Below, in pieces: positions 45,009 to 53,667 of a stretch of 64,000 nt of DNA (its first letter is position 1; each line of letters starts with the position of its first letter). A program made the translations under genes and the position numbers. The notes beneath the pieces are model-generated. The model searched no databases, had not been told where the DNA came from, and worked only from the letters and a program-made list of their open reading frames with translations. Source of the stretch: Bacteroidota bacterium (lineage in GTDB: Bacteria > Bacteroidota > Bacteroidia > Cytophagales > Cyclobacteriaceae); contig JAEWLI010000218.1 of the NCBI GenBank assembly GCA_023393375.1, positions 1 to 64,000 of the forward strand, written 5' to 3'.

Positions 45009-45767
45009 TTATAACAATTGCATCATTCCCTTTGCAGCCGTTTGCCTCACCACAGGTAAACTGTTTTCACTTTCGGTCATTTCCCTAAGTTTGGGCAGGG
45101 CACTTTTTTCCTGAAGGGTTACCAGCATATTGATCAGCCTGATCTGTAAATTAGGGTCTTCTTCAATAGAGAGTGCTTGAATAAATGCTTTTCGTACTAT
45201 TGGCAAATTACCAAATTTAAAAAGCGCATCGGCAGCAGCTATTCTCACATTTACATTTTCATCCAGGGTCAGCACATTGAGCAATGCGCTGATGGTTTCA
45301 TCATCTGCTTCGTCAAGAGTACCTGCCTGATAAGCAGCGAGAATCCGGTCACTTGCTGACTCCGCATTCAATTGGCGCGCTGTTGTCATTGATTTAATTT
45401 CCCTGATGTCCTCTCTCAACGCAACCAACTCCCGGGAATCATTTCCTTTCATTAACAGTAGGCCCATAACCAAACCAGTAAGCAACAATCCCAACGAAGC
45501 TGCAATACCCGAAAACCAGGTCATTTGAATCTGTTTATGTCCTTTGCTGTCGTTATCATGAATTTTCTCTATTGGGGGAACAAATTCAAACTCCGGAGAT
45601 GTGTTTTTTCCTGCTTCATAAAACATGGTAAACAGCGACTGATCATATTCAAATTCCTCAGGAAATTCACCCCCAATTAGTTTTTCCCGCAGCAATTGTT
45701 CTTCTTCTAAAGATGTTTCCCCTTGGTAATACTTTTCCAATAATGTTTTTATATCAACCTCTTTCAT
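45009..45767 (-). CDS. Membrane HEAT-repeat protein, candidate anti-sigma factor
   Basis: A 252-residue protein. The cytoplasmic N-terminus (about 1-80) starts with a helical motif (LLEKYYQGETSLEEEQLLRE), typical of anti-sigma domains. One membrane helix follows (84-106), then HEAT repeats in the periplasm (LDENVNVRIAAADALFKF, SLPVVRQTAAKGMMQLL). It overlaps the sigma gene by 14 bp. In ECF systems the anti-sigma is usually encoded directly after sigma, so this may bind and hold the sigma factor until the HEAT domain senses a signal. That is inference. Confidence 0.72.
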   Translation of the reverse strand: MKEVDIKTLLEKYYQGETSLEEEQLLREKLIGGEFPEEFEYDQSLFTMFYEAGKNTSPEFEFVPPIEKIHDNDSKGHKQIQMTWFSGIAASLGLLLTGLVMGLLLMKGNDSRELVALREDIREIKSMTTARQLNAESASDRILAAYQAGTLDEADDETISALLNVLTLDENVNVRIAAADALFKFGNLPIVRKAFIQALSIEEDPNLQIRLINMLVTLQEKSALPKLREMTESENSLPVVRQTAAKGMMQLL

Positions 45768-46266
45768 AATTCTTGATCTTCATGTAACTACTTTTCACAT
45801 TTTGTCGTGCCCGGCTTAGTGTTACCCTAATATTATTGATACTGAGGCCGGTTACTTCCTCGATTTCTTCGAACGTGCAATGTTCGATATCCCGCATGTG
45901 GATCACAATACGCTGTTGTTCGGGTAAAGTGCTGAACAATTTCATCATCAGGTCCTTCAGGTTATCGAATGACATGGATGTAAATGGCGTAATATTATCT
46001 GATGTTGCCTGTCGGTCATCTAACTCCACCATTCGTTTTCCCTTAAAAAATTTCAGCCTGTCCAGGCAAAGGTTTTTCATTATTTTCATTGCATAAGCTT
46101 CATGGTTCTCTACTAAATCCAACCGGTCGCGCTGCGACCATAATTTCATGAATACTTCTTGAAGGGCATCCTGTGCTTCTTCCCTGTTTTGCAACAATGA
46201 CCAGGCAAAGCGGTAAAGTTTGTCCCTTACAGGAATAATCTTGCTATTGAAGTCTTCAATTTCCAT
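45754..46266 (-). CDS. ECF RNA polymerase sigma factor
   Basis: A 170-residue sigma-70 family regulator. Region 2 has YRFAWSLLQNREEAQDALQEVFMK; region 4 has LPEQQRIVIHMRDIEH and the helix-turn-helix FEEIEEVTGLSINNIRVTLSRAR. It lacks regions 1 and 3, as in ECF factors. It directs transcription of a stress or envelope regulon and probably its own operon. It is the first gene of the sigma/HEAT/DUF4097 operon. No perfect -7 element was found upstream. Confidence 0.92.
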   Translation of the reverse strand: MEIEDFNSKIIPVRDKLYRFAWSLLQNREEAQDALQEVFMKLWSQRDRLDLVENHEAYAMKIMKNLCLDRLKFFKGKRMVELDDRQATSDNITPFTSMSFDNLKDLMMKLFSTLPEQQRIVIHMRDIEHCTFEEIEEVTGLSINNIRVTLSRARQNVKSSYMKIKNYERG

Positions 46267-46383
46267 GGTTACAGACAGAGACGATTAAGCAGAGAAAACA
46301 TTACAAAAAGATAAAAATAAATCTGAAGTTGACAAAATAACTTGCTGACATATCATTTCTATTTTATACATCAGAAAATCTGT

Positions 46384-46391
46384 TATCTTTG
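46384..46391 (+). promoter_or_regulatory. -7 element TATCTTTG of tRNA-Ser
   Basis: TATCTTTG matches TAnnTTTG and lies 6 bp before the tRNA 5' end, at the right distance for initiation at the tRNA start. Confidence 0.5.
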
Positions 46392-46397
46392 AATGAA

Positions 46398-46486
46398 GGA
46401 GAGTTGGCAGAGTGGTCGAATGCGGCGGTCTCGAAAACCGTTGTTCTACTTACGTGGGACCGGGGGTTCGAATCCCCCACTCTCCG
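46398..46486 (+). tRNA. tRNA-Ser (anticodon CGA)
   Basis: An 89-nt class II tRNA. The acceptor GGAGAGT pairs with ACTCTCC. The anticodon arm is GCGGT-CTCGAAA-ACCGT, giving CGA. There is a long variable arm, and the T-arm is GGGGG-TTCGAAT-CCCCC. Discriminator G. The long variable arm is typical of serine tRNAs. Confidence 0.94.
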
Positions 46487-46701
46487 CAAAGGAGGTTTTG
46501 GGTTTGAGTGTCAGTTTGAGTGTGGTTTTGTGTATGGAATCCAGTCCAGAAAGATTTATTCTGTTTCCCCTCTGATGGAAATAAAATCGGACCGCACGTT
46601 AGATCTCAAACTTTTTTTTGGCATGGTCTGTCTAACCTGGAACAATGAAATTCATAATTATCGATCAAATTATGAAAGTACTCGAAAGCATAAGAAAAAA
46701 T

Positions 46702-46738
46702 ACCGGAAGTTATCCTTATAAAAATGGAAGCTTCCGGT
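46702..46738. repeat. Inverted repeat ACCGGAAG / CTTCCGGT
   Basis: ACCGGAAG (46702-46709) and CTTCCGGT (46731-46738) are exact complements 21 bp apart. The right arm is part of the first GAAGCTTC unit, so it may be a structural extension of the ladder. Confidence 0.5.
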
Positions 46739-46833
46739 CAGAAAAAACGAAGCTTCGTTTTTTAAAAAAGAAGCTTCGTTTCCCGAAAAAGAAGCTTCTT
46801 TTTGGGTAAAGAGAAGCTTCTTTTTTGGGAAAG
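46727..46833. repeat. Five-unit ladder of GAAGCTTC palindromes, 21-22 bp apart
   Basis: GAAGCTTC occurs at 46727, 46749, 46770, 46791 and 46813, with centre spacings of 22, 21, 21 and 22 bp. Palindrome extension differs: unit 2 is a perfect 22-bp palindrome (46742-46763), unit 4 has near-perfect arms of 12 bp with a bulged G (46782-46806). Spacers are A/T-rich and vary. The spacing is close to two helical turns, so all sites face the same side of DNA. Function unknown. Confidence 0.75.
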
Positions 46834-47007
46834 GTAAAAATACGCCCTACACGATCTTTAAAGCTAACTTTTTATATTGCTTTCAGTATTACCTTTTACC
46901 TTAAATCCCTCTAATTCCTGCATCACCACAACCTTACCTAAAAGTTGTCGAGATGACAGCTACGGAAAGATGGAGTGCTTATCTATGCTTCGGCAACAAA
47001 GGGAATA

Positions 47008-47044
47008 ATAATCCGTGCCATCAGAGCAATCCGGATAATCCGTG
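47008..47044. repeat. ATAATCCGTG repeat
   Basis: ATAATCCGTG at 47008-47017 and again at 47035-47044 (27 bp apart), with a further partial copy CAATCCGG between. The phrase looks like intergenic repeats I have met in other bacterial genomes, but I cannot cite one. Confidence 0.5.
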
Positions 47045-47089
47045 ATTCAGACATCAACACCATGAAAGGCCCTATAACTGCCGGTGGGG

Positions 47090-47194
47090 TTTGAAAAACA
47101 ATTGCTATCTTTGGGTCAGCAAACCAAGCCTCAGGATCAAGATGTATTCTTGATTAGGGTTAAACAAACGGTCAACCTTTTTTAGGTATCGTCA
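47090..47194 (+). repeat. Degenerate dispersed repeat, copy B (possible gene or element remnant)
   Basis: It matches copy A at the left edge of the window: the 25 bp ending at 47194 agree at 22 positions, and atgtattct at 47142 is shared. In the same reading frame it reads GQQTKPQDQDVF..., with an in-frame stop shortly upstream, so it is no longer a gene. It ends 4 bp before the stop of the dipeptidase gene. A TACCTAAAAGTTG at 46935 is roughly the inverted complement of its 3' end, which could mark a small element of about 260 bp. Confidence 0.45.
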
Positions 47195-47197
47195 ACC

Positions 47198-48859
47198 TTA
47201 AACCTTGAACTTCAAATCTTCAAACCCTTCCATCGTCACAACCCCTTCTTCCAAATATTCATCAGTGAAATATTTTGATAAGAACTGGTCAAGGTTTTTA
47301 GTGAAAATCATAGCCACTAGCTCAGCGGAATTATATCCGAACATCAACTGATCGATTTCCTGTCTTTTGATTTTCGATTGCTTATTGTTTTTATAAATGA
47401 CCAGTTCCGGGGTTTGGGCAATAAAAGCGGCCATATCACTAGCCATTTTTGGTAAATAAGTAGCGTCAGGATATGAATTAAAAGGATCCATCAAACCATC
47501 AAAGTCAGTCCCCAAACAAATGATTTGCCAGGCCTTCTTATCACCTATGGCATACACTATTTGAAAAACATTGCTCCAGAACAATTTCAGGTAGGCTTCT
47601 TGCTTGCCTTTGGAACTCAGTTCCTTAAGTCGTGCTTTAAACGCTGGGCCTGGCATTGTTCCTTCATGTGGAACCAAGCCAAGAATTCCCCCCGATTCAT
47701 ATACCTTTCGGATGTCTTCATTACTAAAATTCACTGACCACCGATTGAAGTATTCATTATTGTTCAACGCAGGGTTATCCTTTCTCGATAAATCGTTGTG
47801 TTCAAAACCATTTACCGCCACATGACTACCAATTAACGGAACCATATCACCCTTAGAAAGGTAATTTTGGCTGATTAAATGATATAACTGGTTTCGAGAA
47901 GCTACACTCAGGTGCTTCACATCCAGTAAGATTCTCCGGCCATTTTCCCTGCTCAATAGTTGTTCTATTACCTCAAACCCCAAGCTGGTAATACCATCGT
48001 TCATGGCTGTTTCCTGATCAAACAAATCCGCAGTTCCCGGTAAAATCAAAGCACCATGACCAAACGTTTTGGCATGACCGGTCAAAAAATTATTAAACAT
48101 ATGGGAAAGGGTAATTAAAAATGGTGCGTGTTTTTTGTCAAAACTAAAACGATCTTCTGCTGTCCCCTTTAACCGGTTTACATTCAGCAAATAATCTGAA
48201 CGAATATTGGCCTGCTCATGTGGCATCAATTCATTCCAGGCTTTATAAAAATATTCGTGTTTAGGTATATTTCCCAAAGAATGGGCACCTTCCAGCGAAA
48301 GTATAGCTCCAATAGTATCAGTATCAATACTTTTCAGTTCCTGATAATTGGAAACAATTTTAAATTTCTTTCCTGTAGGAGAAGTTTTTGACGATTCCCT
48401 GACCAGAAACTGGTATTCATCATAGGTTTCTTTCTCAAAATAATTAATACCCTCGTTATTGTTTACGGCATTTAAAATTTTCTCCACTTTTTCCAGCGGC
48501 ATACCCGCTACTGCTGCCCCAAGATACGGGTAGTGTTTGGGTTTTAATATTAGATCCAGCAAACATCTTTGTATATTCTTTTTTCTGTATTTGGACCTCA
48601 AATCAAACATGCCTCTTTCTATCGCGTAAATGGTGAAAAAAGCAGTCTTAACTTTAGCCTCCATCAGTTTGTCCAGGTTGGCTTGTGAATATTTGGCTGT
48701 CTCCTTAATGGCACCCCTGATCAGTGAAGGGATCTTTTTAAGATAGTCCTTATTTTCCTGGTATTCTCTCCACATATCAACTTGATTATCAGCCACATAT
48801 CCTTTCATCTGATATGGTTTGAGAGAGGGGTGAATGTGAAGATCCGCTATATTTTTCAT
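47198..48859 (-). CDS. M19-like membrane dipeptidase-family amidohydrolase
   Basis: A 553-residue metal hydrolase. Metal-site motifs follow the renal dipeptidase order: DLHIH (6-10), LSLEGAHSL, DVKHLS, GSHVAVNG and LGTDFDG. It is longer than typical M19 enzymes (about 320-400) because of insertions between the first and second motifs. It has no clear signal peptide, so it may be cytoplasmic, unlike secreted homologs. It probably cleaves dipeptides or a related amide. Its stop lies 4 bp from the end of repeat copy B. Confidence 0.82.
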   Translation of the reverse strand: MKNIADLHIHPSLKPYQMKGYVADNQVDMWREYQENKDYLKKIPSLIRGAIKETAKYSQANLDKLMEAKVKTAFFTIYAIERGMFDLRSKYRKKNIQRCLLDLILKPKHYPYLGAAVAGMPLEKVEKILNAVNNNEGINYFEKETYDEYQFLVRESSKTSPTGKKFKIVSNYQELKSIDTDTIGAILSLEGAHSLGNIPKHEYFYKAWNELMPHEQANIRSDYLLNVNRLKGTAEDRFSFDKKHAPFLITLSHMFNNFLTGHAKTFGHGALILPGTADLFDQETAMNDGITSLGFEVIEQLLSRENGRRILLDVKHLSVASRNQLYHLISQNYLSKGDMVPLIGSHVAVNGFEHNDLSRKDNPALNNNEYFNRWSVNFSNEDIRKVYESGGILGLVPHEGTMPGPAFKARLKELSSKGKQEAYLKLFWSNVFQIVYAIGDKKAWQIICLGTDFDGLMDPFNSYPDATYLPKMASDMAAFIAQTPELVIYKNNKQSKIKRQEIDQLMFGYNSAELVAMIFTKNLDQFLSKYFTDEYLEEGVVTMEGFEDLKFKV

Positions 48860-49018
48860 ATTCTGTAAAAAAATTTTTTGAAAAATAGCATTTTTCCATA
48901 ATCAGATTGCAACTAATTTTTCAATTATCCTACATCCACATGATTCATTCTGATTTCAAGATTATTTTTACATCTGAAAATTATTGACTAATTTTCTCTA
49001 CTTATTGATAATCATATT

Positions 49019-49387
49019 ATGAATTTGATCGGAAACATCCTTTGGATCATATTAGGAGGGATTATTATCTTCCTTGAATACCTGATCGCTGGCATCCTGC
49101 TCTGTATCACTATTGTGGGCATTCCCTTTGGTTTACAGGCTATCAAGCTTTCCATACTGGGTTTGGCACCTTTTGGCAGAAAAATTACACCCGGATTCAA
49201 TGCCAACGGTTGTTTGTCTACGCTTTTCAATATCATCTGGATACTGGTGGGTGGCATATGGATTTCCCTTACCCATCTTATCCTTGCCGTCTTGTTGGGC
49301 ATTACCATAATTGGTCTGCCATTTGCAAAGCAACATATAAAATTGGCTGCACTTGCGTTGGCCCCTTTTGGAAAAATTGTTATATAG
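49019..49387 (+). CDS. YccF-domain membrane protein
   Basis: A 122-residue inner-membrane protein made of two similar halves, each with one or two helices followed by a matching turn: GIPFGLQAIKLSILGLAPFG and GLPFAKQHIKLAALALAPFG. This internal duplication is the YccF (DUF307) pattern. Function is unknown. The following PD40 gene begins 22 bp later, so it may be co-transcribed with it. Confidence 0.9.
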   Translation: MNLIGNILWIILGGIIIFLEYLIAGILLCITIVGIPFGLQAIKLSILGLAPFGRKITPGFNANGCLSTLFNIIWILVGGIWISLTHLILAVLLGITIIGLPFAKQHIKLAALALAPFGKIVI

Positions 49388-49409
49388 AAATTTTACACTA
49401 AGAATAATA

Positions 49410-51071
49410 ATGAAACATTCAATCATCATAATTCTCTTTCTGGGATTTGTCATCCAAATCAATGCACAAACTCCCAGAAATCCAATGCCCCGTACTATTA
49501 ATATTCCTTCCAAAAACCATATTTCCCCCAGTTTGAGTGGCGACGGAAAACACATGGTTTATGTTTCCAACTATTCTACCAGCAATAAAATGGTTTTAAA
49601 ATACAGCTATCTTGATGAAAACGATCAATGGAGCGAGCCACTCGAAATAACTACGGTCAGTAAAACAGAACTTGATGTACTCGGCGGCCATTGGTTGACA
49701 TATGATGGTAGCTTGTTGTTTTTTACTTCCAAACGTTCACCGGGTATCGGTCAATACGATATTTTTTTTAGTGAAAGAAAAGGCAGGTACTGGACACCTG
49801 CCCAGAATGTAGGCAAACCGGTAAACTCTGAAGGGAATGAAGGGCATCCATCACTTTCTCCCGATGGACGTTATCTTTATTTCATGAGGTGCAATGAAAT
49901 GGACAATTATAAAGTGGATGGGTGTCAATTATTTGTAGCCGAAAGGAAATCGGATAATTACTGGCATGAGCCAAAACGATTGCCCAACCCAATAAACACT
50001 GGAAATGAAGCCTCACCACGGATCATGCCTGATGGAGAAACACTTGTTTTTGCTTCCAAAAGGCCAGGAGGTAAAGGAGGTTTTGATTTATACCAAAGCC
50101 GTTATCAAAATGGAAATTGGTCAGCTCCTATGGCGTGCGATTATTTGAACACGGATCAGGATGACCATTTTCTCAGTGTTCCTGCTCATGGAAAACTGGC
50201 TTACTTTTCGACTATATTTCGTGGGTATCACACTATCATTGAAGCTCAGATTCCCGAACAATTGCAACCCAAAAAGGTGGTTTTGGCTCAGGGGAAAGTC
50301 TTGGAATCCTCTACAGGAAAACCTCTGGATGCAGTGATACAAGTATATAATGCCCGAACCCGTGAGCGGGATCAGTTTATAAAAGTGAAACCCGATGGTA
50401 CTTTTTTTGTACTGGTAAAAGGTGACGATATCTATGACTTTTCCATTACTACCCGTGAAAATAAACATGTGTATTTCTCCAAATTATATGATTTAAGAGA
50501 TTTACAGCAATCTCTGATTGAAGATCTTTCCGTAACACTTTCGCCAATTACCAATGGCTATACTTTAGTCGCTGACGATATTTTATTTCAACCTCTCTCC
50601 ACTTCCATTCAACCAACTTCAGAAGTTGCCTTATTGCGACTCGCAAAATTCTTAAGGGATAATCCAGGGTACAAATTGGACATTGGTGTCTATTTGGACG
50701 AGTATAAAACAGATACCATTCCGGGTGATCCTGATTTGTCGGAAGTTATTACTGATACTGTATTGGTTGAAGTGCCCATCCCTTCTTATTTAGAAAGTCA
50801 TTTGATTGATTCTTTGACAATTGATTCTTTGAATTTGTACACCATTGATACTGTGTATGAAACACCCTATGCTTTCGATTTAAAATATACTTATCATAAT
50901 GACCGCACTCCTGCACAGGCACAAGCGATCTATGATAAATTGCTTTCGCTGGGAGTGCCACCTCATCTGATAACAGCTACCGGGTATAGTGATCAGAAAA
51001 AACGTAGCACGTACTACGAACCTTCTTTTGGGCATTCAAATACATGGGTGGAAATCAAGCTGGTGAGGTAG
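49410..51071 (+). CDS. PD40 propeller / OmpA-like outer-membrane protein
   Basis: A 553-residue exported protein (signal 1-19, ending INAQ). A WD40-like propeller follows (repeats ISPSLSGDGKHMVYVS, GHPSLSPDGRYLYFM, SPRIMPDGETLVFAS), then a carboxypeptidase-like beta domain (about 310-365) and an OmpA-like C-terminal domain that should bind peptidoglycan (LAKFLRDNPGYKLDIGVYLD, QAQAIYDKLLSLGV, ATGYSD). The OmpA domain contains an unusual Asp-rich insert of about 65 residues. It may hold the outer membrane to the wall. The ATG at 49410 is right; the frame upstream overlaps YccF. Confidence 0.85.
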   Translation: MKHSIIIILFLGFVIQINAQTPRNPMPRTINIPSKNHISPSLSGDGKHMVYVSNYSTSNKMVLKYSYLDENDQWSEPLEITTVSKTELDVLGGHWLTYDGSLLFFTSKRSPGIGQYDIFFSERKGRYWTPAQNVGKPVNSEGNEGHPSLSPDGRYLYFMRCNEMDNYKVDGCQLFVAERKSDNYWHEPKRLPNPINTGNEASPRIMPDGETLVFASKRPGGKGGFDLYQSRYQNGNWSAPMACDYLNTDQDDHFLSVPAHGKLAYFSTIFRGYHTIIEAQIPEQLQPKKVVLAQGKVLESSTGKPLDAVIQVYNARTRERDQFIKVKPDGTFFVLVKGDDIYDFSITTRENKHVYFSKLYDLRDLQQSLIEDLSVTLSPITNGYTLVADDILFQPLSTSIQPTSEVALLRLAKFLRDNPGYKLDIGVYLDEYKTDTIPGDPDLSEVITDTVLVEVPIPSYLESHLIDSLTIDSLNLYTIDTVYETPYAFDLKYTYHNDRTPAQAQAIYDKLLSLGVPPHLITATGYSDQKKRSTYYEPSFGHSNTWVEIKLVR

Positions 51072-51174
51072 CCATCCAAACACCTGATAACTGCCAACCT
51101 GTCAGTTTTATTCGGAATGGAACAAAGTTTGTAAAAACCTTTTCCTGTATGTTGAATTATAACTAATCAGGTTT

Positions 51175-53049
51175 ATGAAAGAAAAAGGAACCATTTCGAT
51201 ACACACCGAGAACATTTTTCCAATCATCAAGAAGTTTTTGTATTCTGATCATGAGATCTTTTTACGAGAAATTGTTTCCAACGCGGTTGATGCCACTCAG
51301 AAATTGAAAAGACTGGCTTCAATAGGTGAATTTAAGGATGAGTTGGGTGATCTCAGTGTAAGAATTGCAGTAAACAAAAAAGCGAAAACCATCACCGTTA
51401 GCGACCGGGGTATTGGTTTGACGGCTGATGAAATGAAAAAATACATCAACCAGATTGCTTTTTCAGGAGCAACTGAGTTTATCGAAAAATATAAAGATAA
51501 GGGTGAAAACAACCAGATCATTGGATTTTTCGGCCTAGGTTTTTATTCTGCTTTTATGGTTTCGAAAAAAGTAGAAATCATCTCGAAATCCTTCCAGGAA
51601 GGCTCCGAAGCTGCCCGTTGGTCAGGAGAAGGTAATACAGAATATGAAATCAGCCCTGCTGTAAAGAAAGATCGCGGAACCGATATCATCATGCATATTG
51701 CCGATGATTCCACTGAATTTCTGGAAGATCATAGAATCCGTCAAATACTGAATAAATATTGCAAATTTTTACCCGTACCCATTGTATTTGGTACAAAAGA
51801 AGATACCATTAAGGATGATGAGGGCAAAGAAACAAAGGTTTCACAAGATGATGTCATCAATGACGCGGAGCCATTGTGGACCAAAGCACCTGCCGATTTG
51901 ACCGATGAAGCTTATCTGAATTTCTACAAAACCTTATATCCGTTTTCTGAAGATCCGCTATTCTGGATTCATTTGAATGTGGATTATCCATTTAATCTGA
52001 CAGGAATTTTATACTTCCCCAAGATCAAAAATGAACTGGAACTGCAAAAAAACAAGATACAACTATATAGCCGTCAGGTATTTATTACCGATGAAGTAAA
52101 GGACATTGTACCTGAATTCCTGATGTTGCTGCATGGTGTGATCGACTCACCAGATATTCCGCTCAACGTATCAAGAAGCTTTTTACAGAGCGATGCCAAT
52201 GTGAAGAAAATCAATACCCATATCACTAAAAAGGTAGCTGATAAATTGAGCGAGCTTTTCAAAAAAGACAGGAAAGCTTATGAAGAAAAATGGGATCATA
52301 TCGGACTTTTTGTAAAATATGGCATGATCACCGATGAAAAATTCCAGGAAAAGGCCAAGGACTTCACCTTGTTAAAAACTACAGAAGCCAAATATTTTAC
52401 CTTTAAGGAATATGAGGAACATGTAAAACCCAACCAGACTGACAAAGACAAAAAAGTGGTCTTTTTATATACCAATGATGCCGCTAAACAAGACAGTTAT
52501 ATCCAAAATGCAAAATCACGTGCATACGATGTAATAGAAATGGGTGGTCCTTTGGATAATCACTTCATCAACAACCTGGAGATGAAGCTGGAGAATGTGA
52601 GTTGGAAACGGGTGGATTCTGACATTATCGACAAGTTGATCGACAAAGATGAGAAGAAGGAAAGTGTGTTGAATGATGATGAAAAAACAAAAGTGAAAGA
52701 GATCTTTGAAAAAGCCATCAACAACAAGAATATGACTGTAACTGTGGAATCTTTGTCACCCGACGAATTGCCTGCGGTGATCACCTTGTCAGAATTTATG
52801 CGTCGTATGAAAGATATGGCAGCTATGGGTGGTGGAATGGCCATGATGGGAAGTATGCCCGACCAATATAACATTGCTGTAAATGCGAATCACGCCATGA
52901 CAGGAAAAATCCTGAAGGCCGAAAATGACGAAGAAAAAGCAAGACTGGCCAAACAAGCTTTTGACCTGGCACTGCTTTCTCAAAACATGCTCAGCGGTAG
53001 TGATCTGACTAATTTTATTAAAAGAAGTGTAGAATTGGCAGCAAAATAA
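51175..53049 (+). CDS. htpG: Chaperone HtpG (Hsp90)
   Basis: A 624-residue ATP-dependent chaperone that helps fold or stabilise proteins in the cytoplasm. The N-terminal GHKL ATPase has FLREIVSNAVDATQKL, SDRGIGLTADE and GFFGLGFYSAFMV. A middle domain follows with NVSRSFLQSD, and the C-terminal dimerisation domain lies near the end. Length matches bacterial HtpG. It ends in a 14-bp stem terminator. Confidence 0.96.
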   Translation: MKEKGTISIHTENIFPIIKKFLYSDHEIFLREIVSNAVDATQKLKRLASIGEFKDELGDLSVRIAVNKKAKTITVSDRGIGLTADEMKKYINQIAFSGATEFIEKYKDKGENNQIIGFFGLGFYSAFMVSKKVEIISKSFQEGSEAARWSGEGNTEYEISPAVKKDRGTDIIMHIADDSTEFLEDHRIRQILNKYCKFLPVPIVFGTKEDTIKDDEGKETKVSQDDVINDAEPLWTKAPADLTDEAYLNFYKTLYPFSEDPLFWIHLNVDYPFNLTGILYFPKIKNELELQKNKIQLYSRQVFITDEVKDIVPEFLMLLHGVIDSPDIPLNVSRSFLQSDANVKKINTHITKKVADKLSELFKKDRKAYEEKWDHIGLFVKYGMITDEKFQEKAKDFTLLKTTEAKYFTFKEYEEHVKPNQTDKDKKVVFLYTNDAAKQDSYIQNAKSRAYDVIEMGGPLDNHFINNLEMKLENVSWKRVDSDIIDKLIDKDEKKESVLNDDEKTKVKEIFEKAINNKNMTVTVESLSPDELPAVITLSEFMRRMKDMAAMGGGMAMMGSMPDQYNIAVNANHAMTGKILKAENDEEKARLAKQAFDLALLSQNMLSGSDLTNFIKRSVELAAK

Positions 53050-53059
53050 ATATATAATG

Positions 53060-53105
53060 AGGTAAACAGTTTTAATTATAGCAAAACTGTTTACCTTAAC
53101 TTTTT
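53060..53105. terminator. Rho-independent terminator between htpG and the DUF3109 gene
   Basis: AGGTAAACAGTTTT (53060-53073) and its exact complement (53083-53096) form a perfect 14-bp stem, 9-nt loop, then TAACTTTTTAC. Both genes converge here, so it may serve both. Confidence 0.85.
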
Positions 53106-53667
53106 ACTTTTCCCCCATTTCCTTTTCCAACTCTTCATACCATTCCTGTCCGTATTTTCTTATCAGGGAATCTTTGCAAAAGCGGTACACCGGTGTTCCT
53201 AAATTCCTGCCCAGTTCACAAGCAGGAGAACAGATATGCCATCTGTCGTAATTCAATGCATCGTAATCATCATATTTGGTGATCCGGATAGGGTAGAGGT
53301 GACAAGATATTGGTTTTCTAAAATTAATTTTACCATCAAAAAAAGCTTTCTCAATCCCACATTGCAAATGACCTTTTTCATTCCTAAGTGCATAAGCACA
53401 CTCCTGTCCGTTGATGGTAGGTGTGGAATAATCACCCTCTTCATCCAAAATATATGGCCCTTGTTTTTTAATCTCTGATTTACCAGCTTCTGTTAGATAA
53501 GGTAACACCTGGTCCTGAATTTTCACCATGATCTGAAGTTCATCATCTTCCAATGGTGCTCCCAGGTCACCCTCTACACAGCAGGCTCCTTTACATTTTT
53601 CAAGATCACATGCAAAGAAATGGTCTTTAATATCATCACTGATTACGGTATGCTCTACTAATATCAT
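53104..53667 (-). CDS. DUF3109 family cysteine-rich protein
   Basis: A 187-residue cytoplasmic protein with about ten cysteines, including Cys20, Cys25, Cys29 and Cys30 ([13 protein letters not shown]) and a second cluster ([16 protein letters not shown]). The pattern matches the DUF3109/YkgJ-related group, thought to bind iron or zinc. The exact role is unknown. It is convergent with htpG. Confidence 0.88.
   Translation of the reverse strand: MILVEHTVISDDIKDHFFACDLEKCKGACCVEGDLGAPLEDDELQIMVKIQDQVLPYLTEAGKSEIKKQGPYILDEEGDYSTPTINGQECAYALRNEKGHLQCGIEKAFFDGKINFRKPISCHLYPIRITKYDDYDALNYDRWHICSPACELGRNLGTPVYRFCKDSLIRKYGQEWYEELEKEMGEK

Larger units (their letters stand above)
46487..47197. other. 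710-bp repeat-rich noncoding tract after tRNA-Ser
   Basis: No protein gene is supported. The tract holds a GTTTGAGTGT direct repeat just after the tRNA, the GAAGCTTC ladder (46727-46833), ATAATCCGTG repeats (47008 and 47035) and repeat copy B (to 47194). An open frame running out of the tRNA is an artefact of the tRNA sequence. It is the most repeat-dense part of the window. Confidence 0.6.

Noticed and set aside
46389..46721. Open frames across tRNA-Ser
   Set aside because: They are the translated tRNA and following repeats; no protein homology and the tRNA fold explains the sequence.
46727..46833. CRISPR-like array
   Set aside because: Repeats are only 8 bp, spacers are about 13-14 bp and low complexity, and no cas genes are present.
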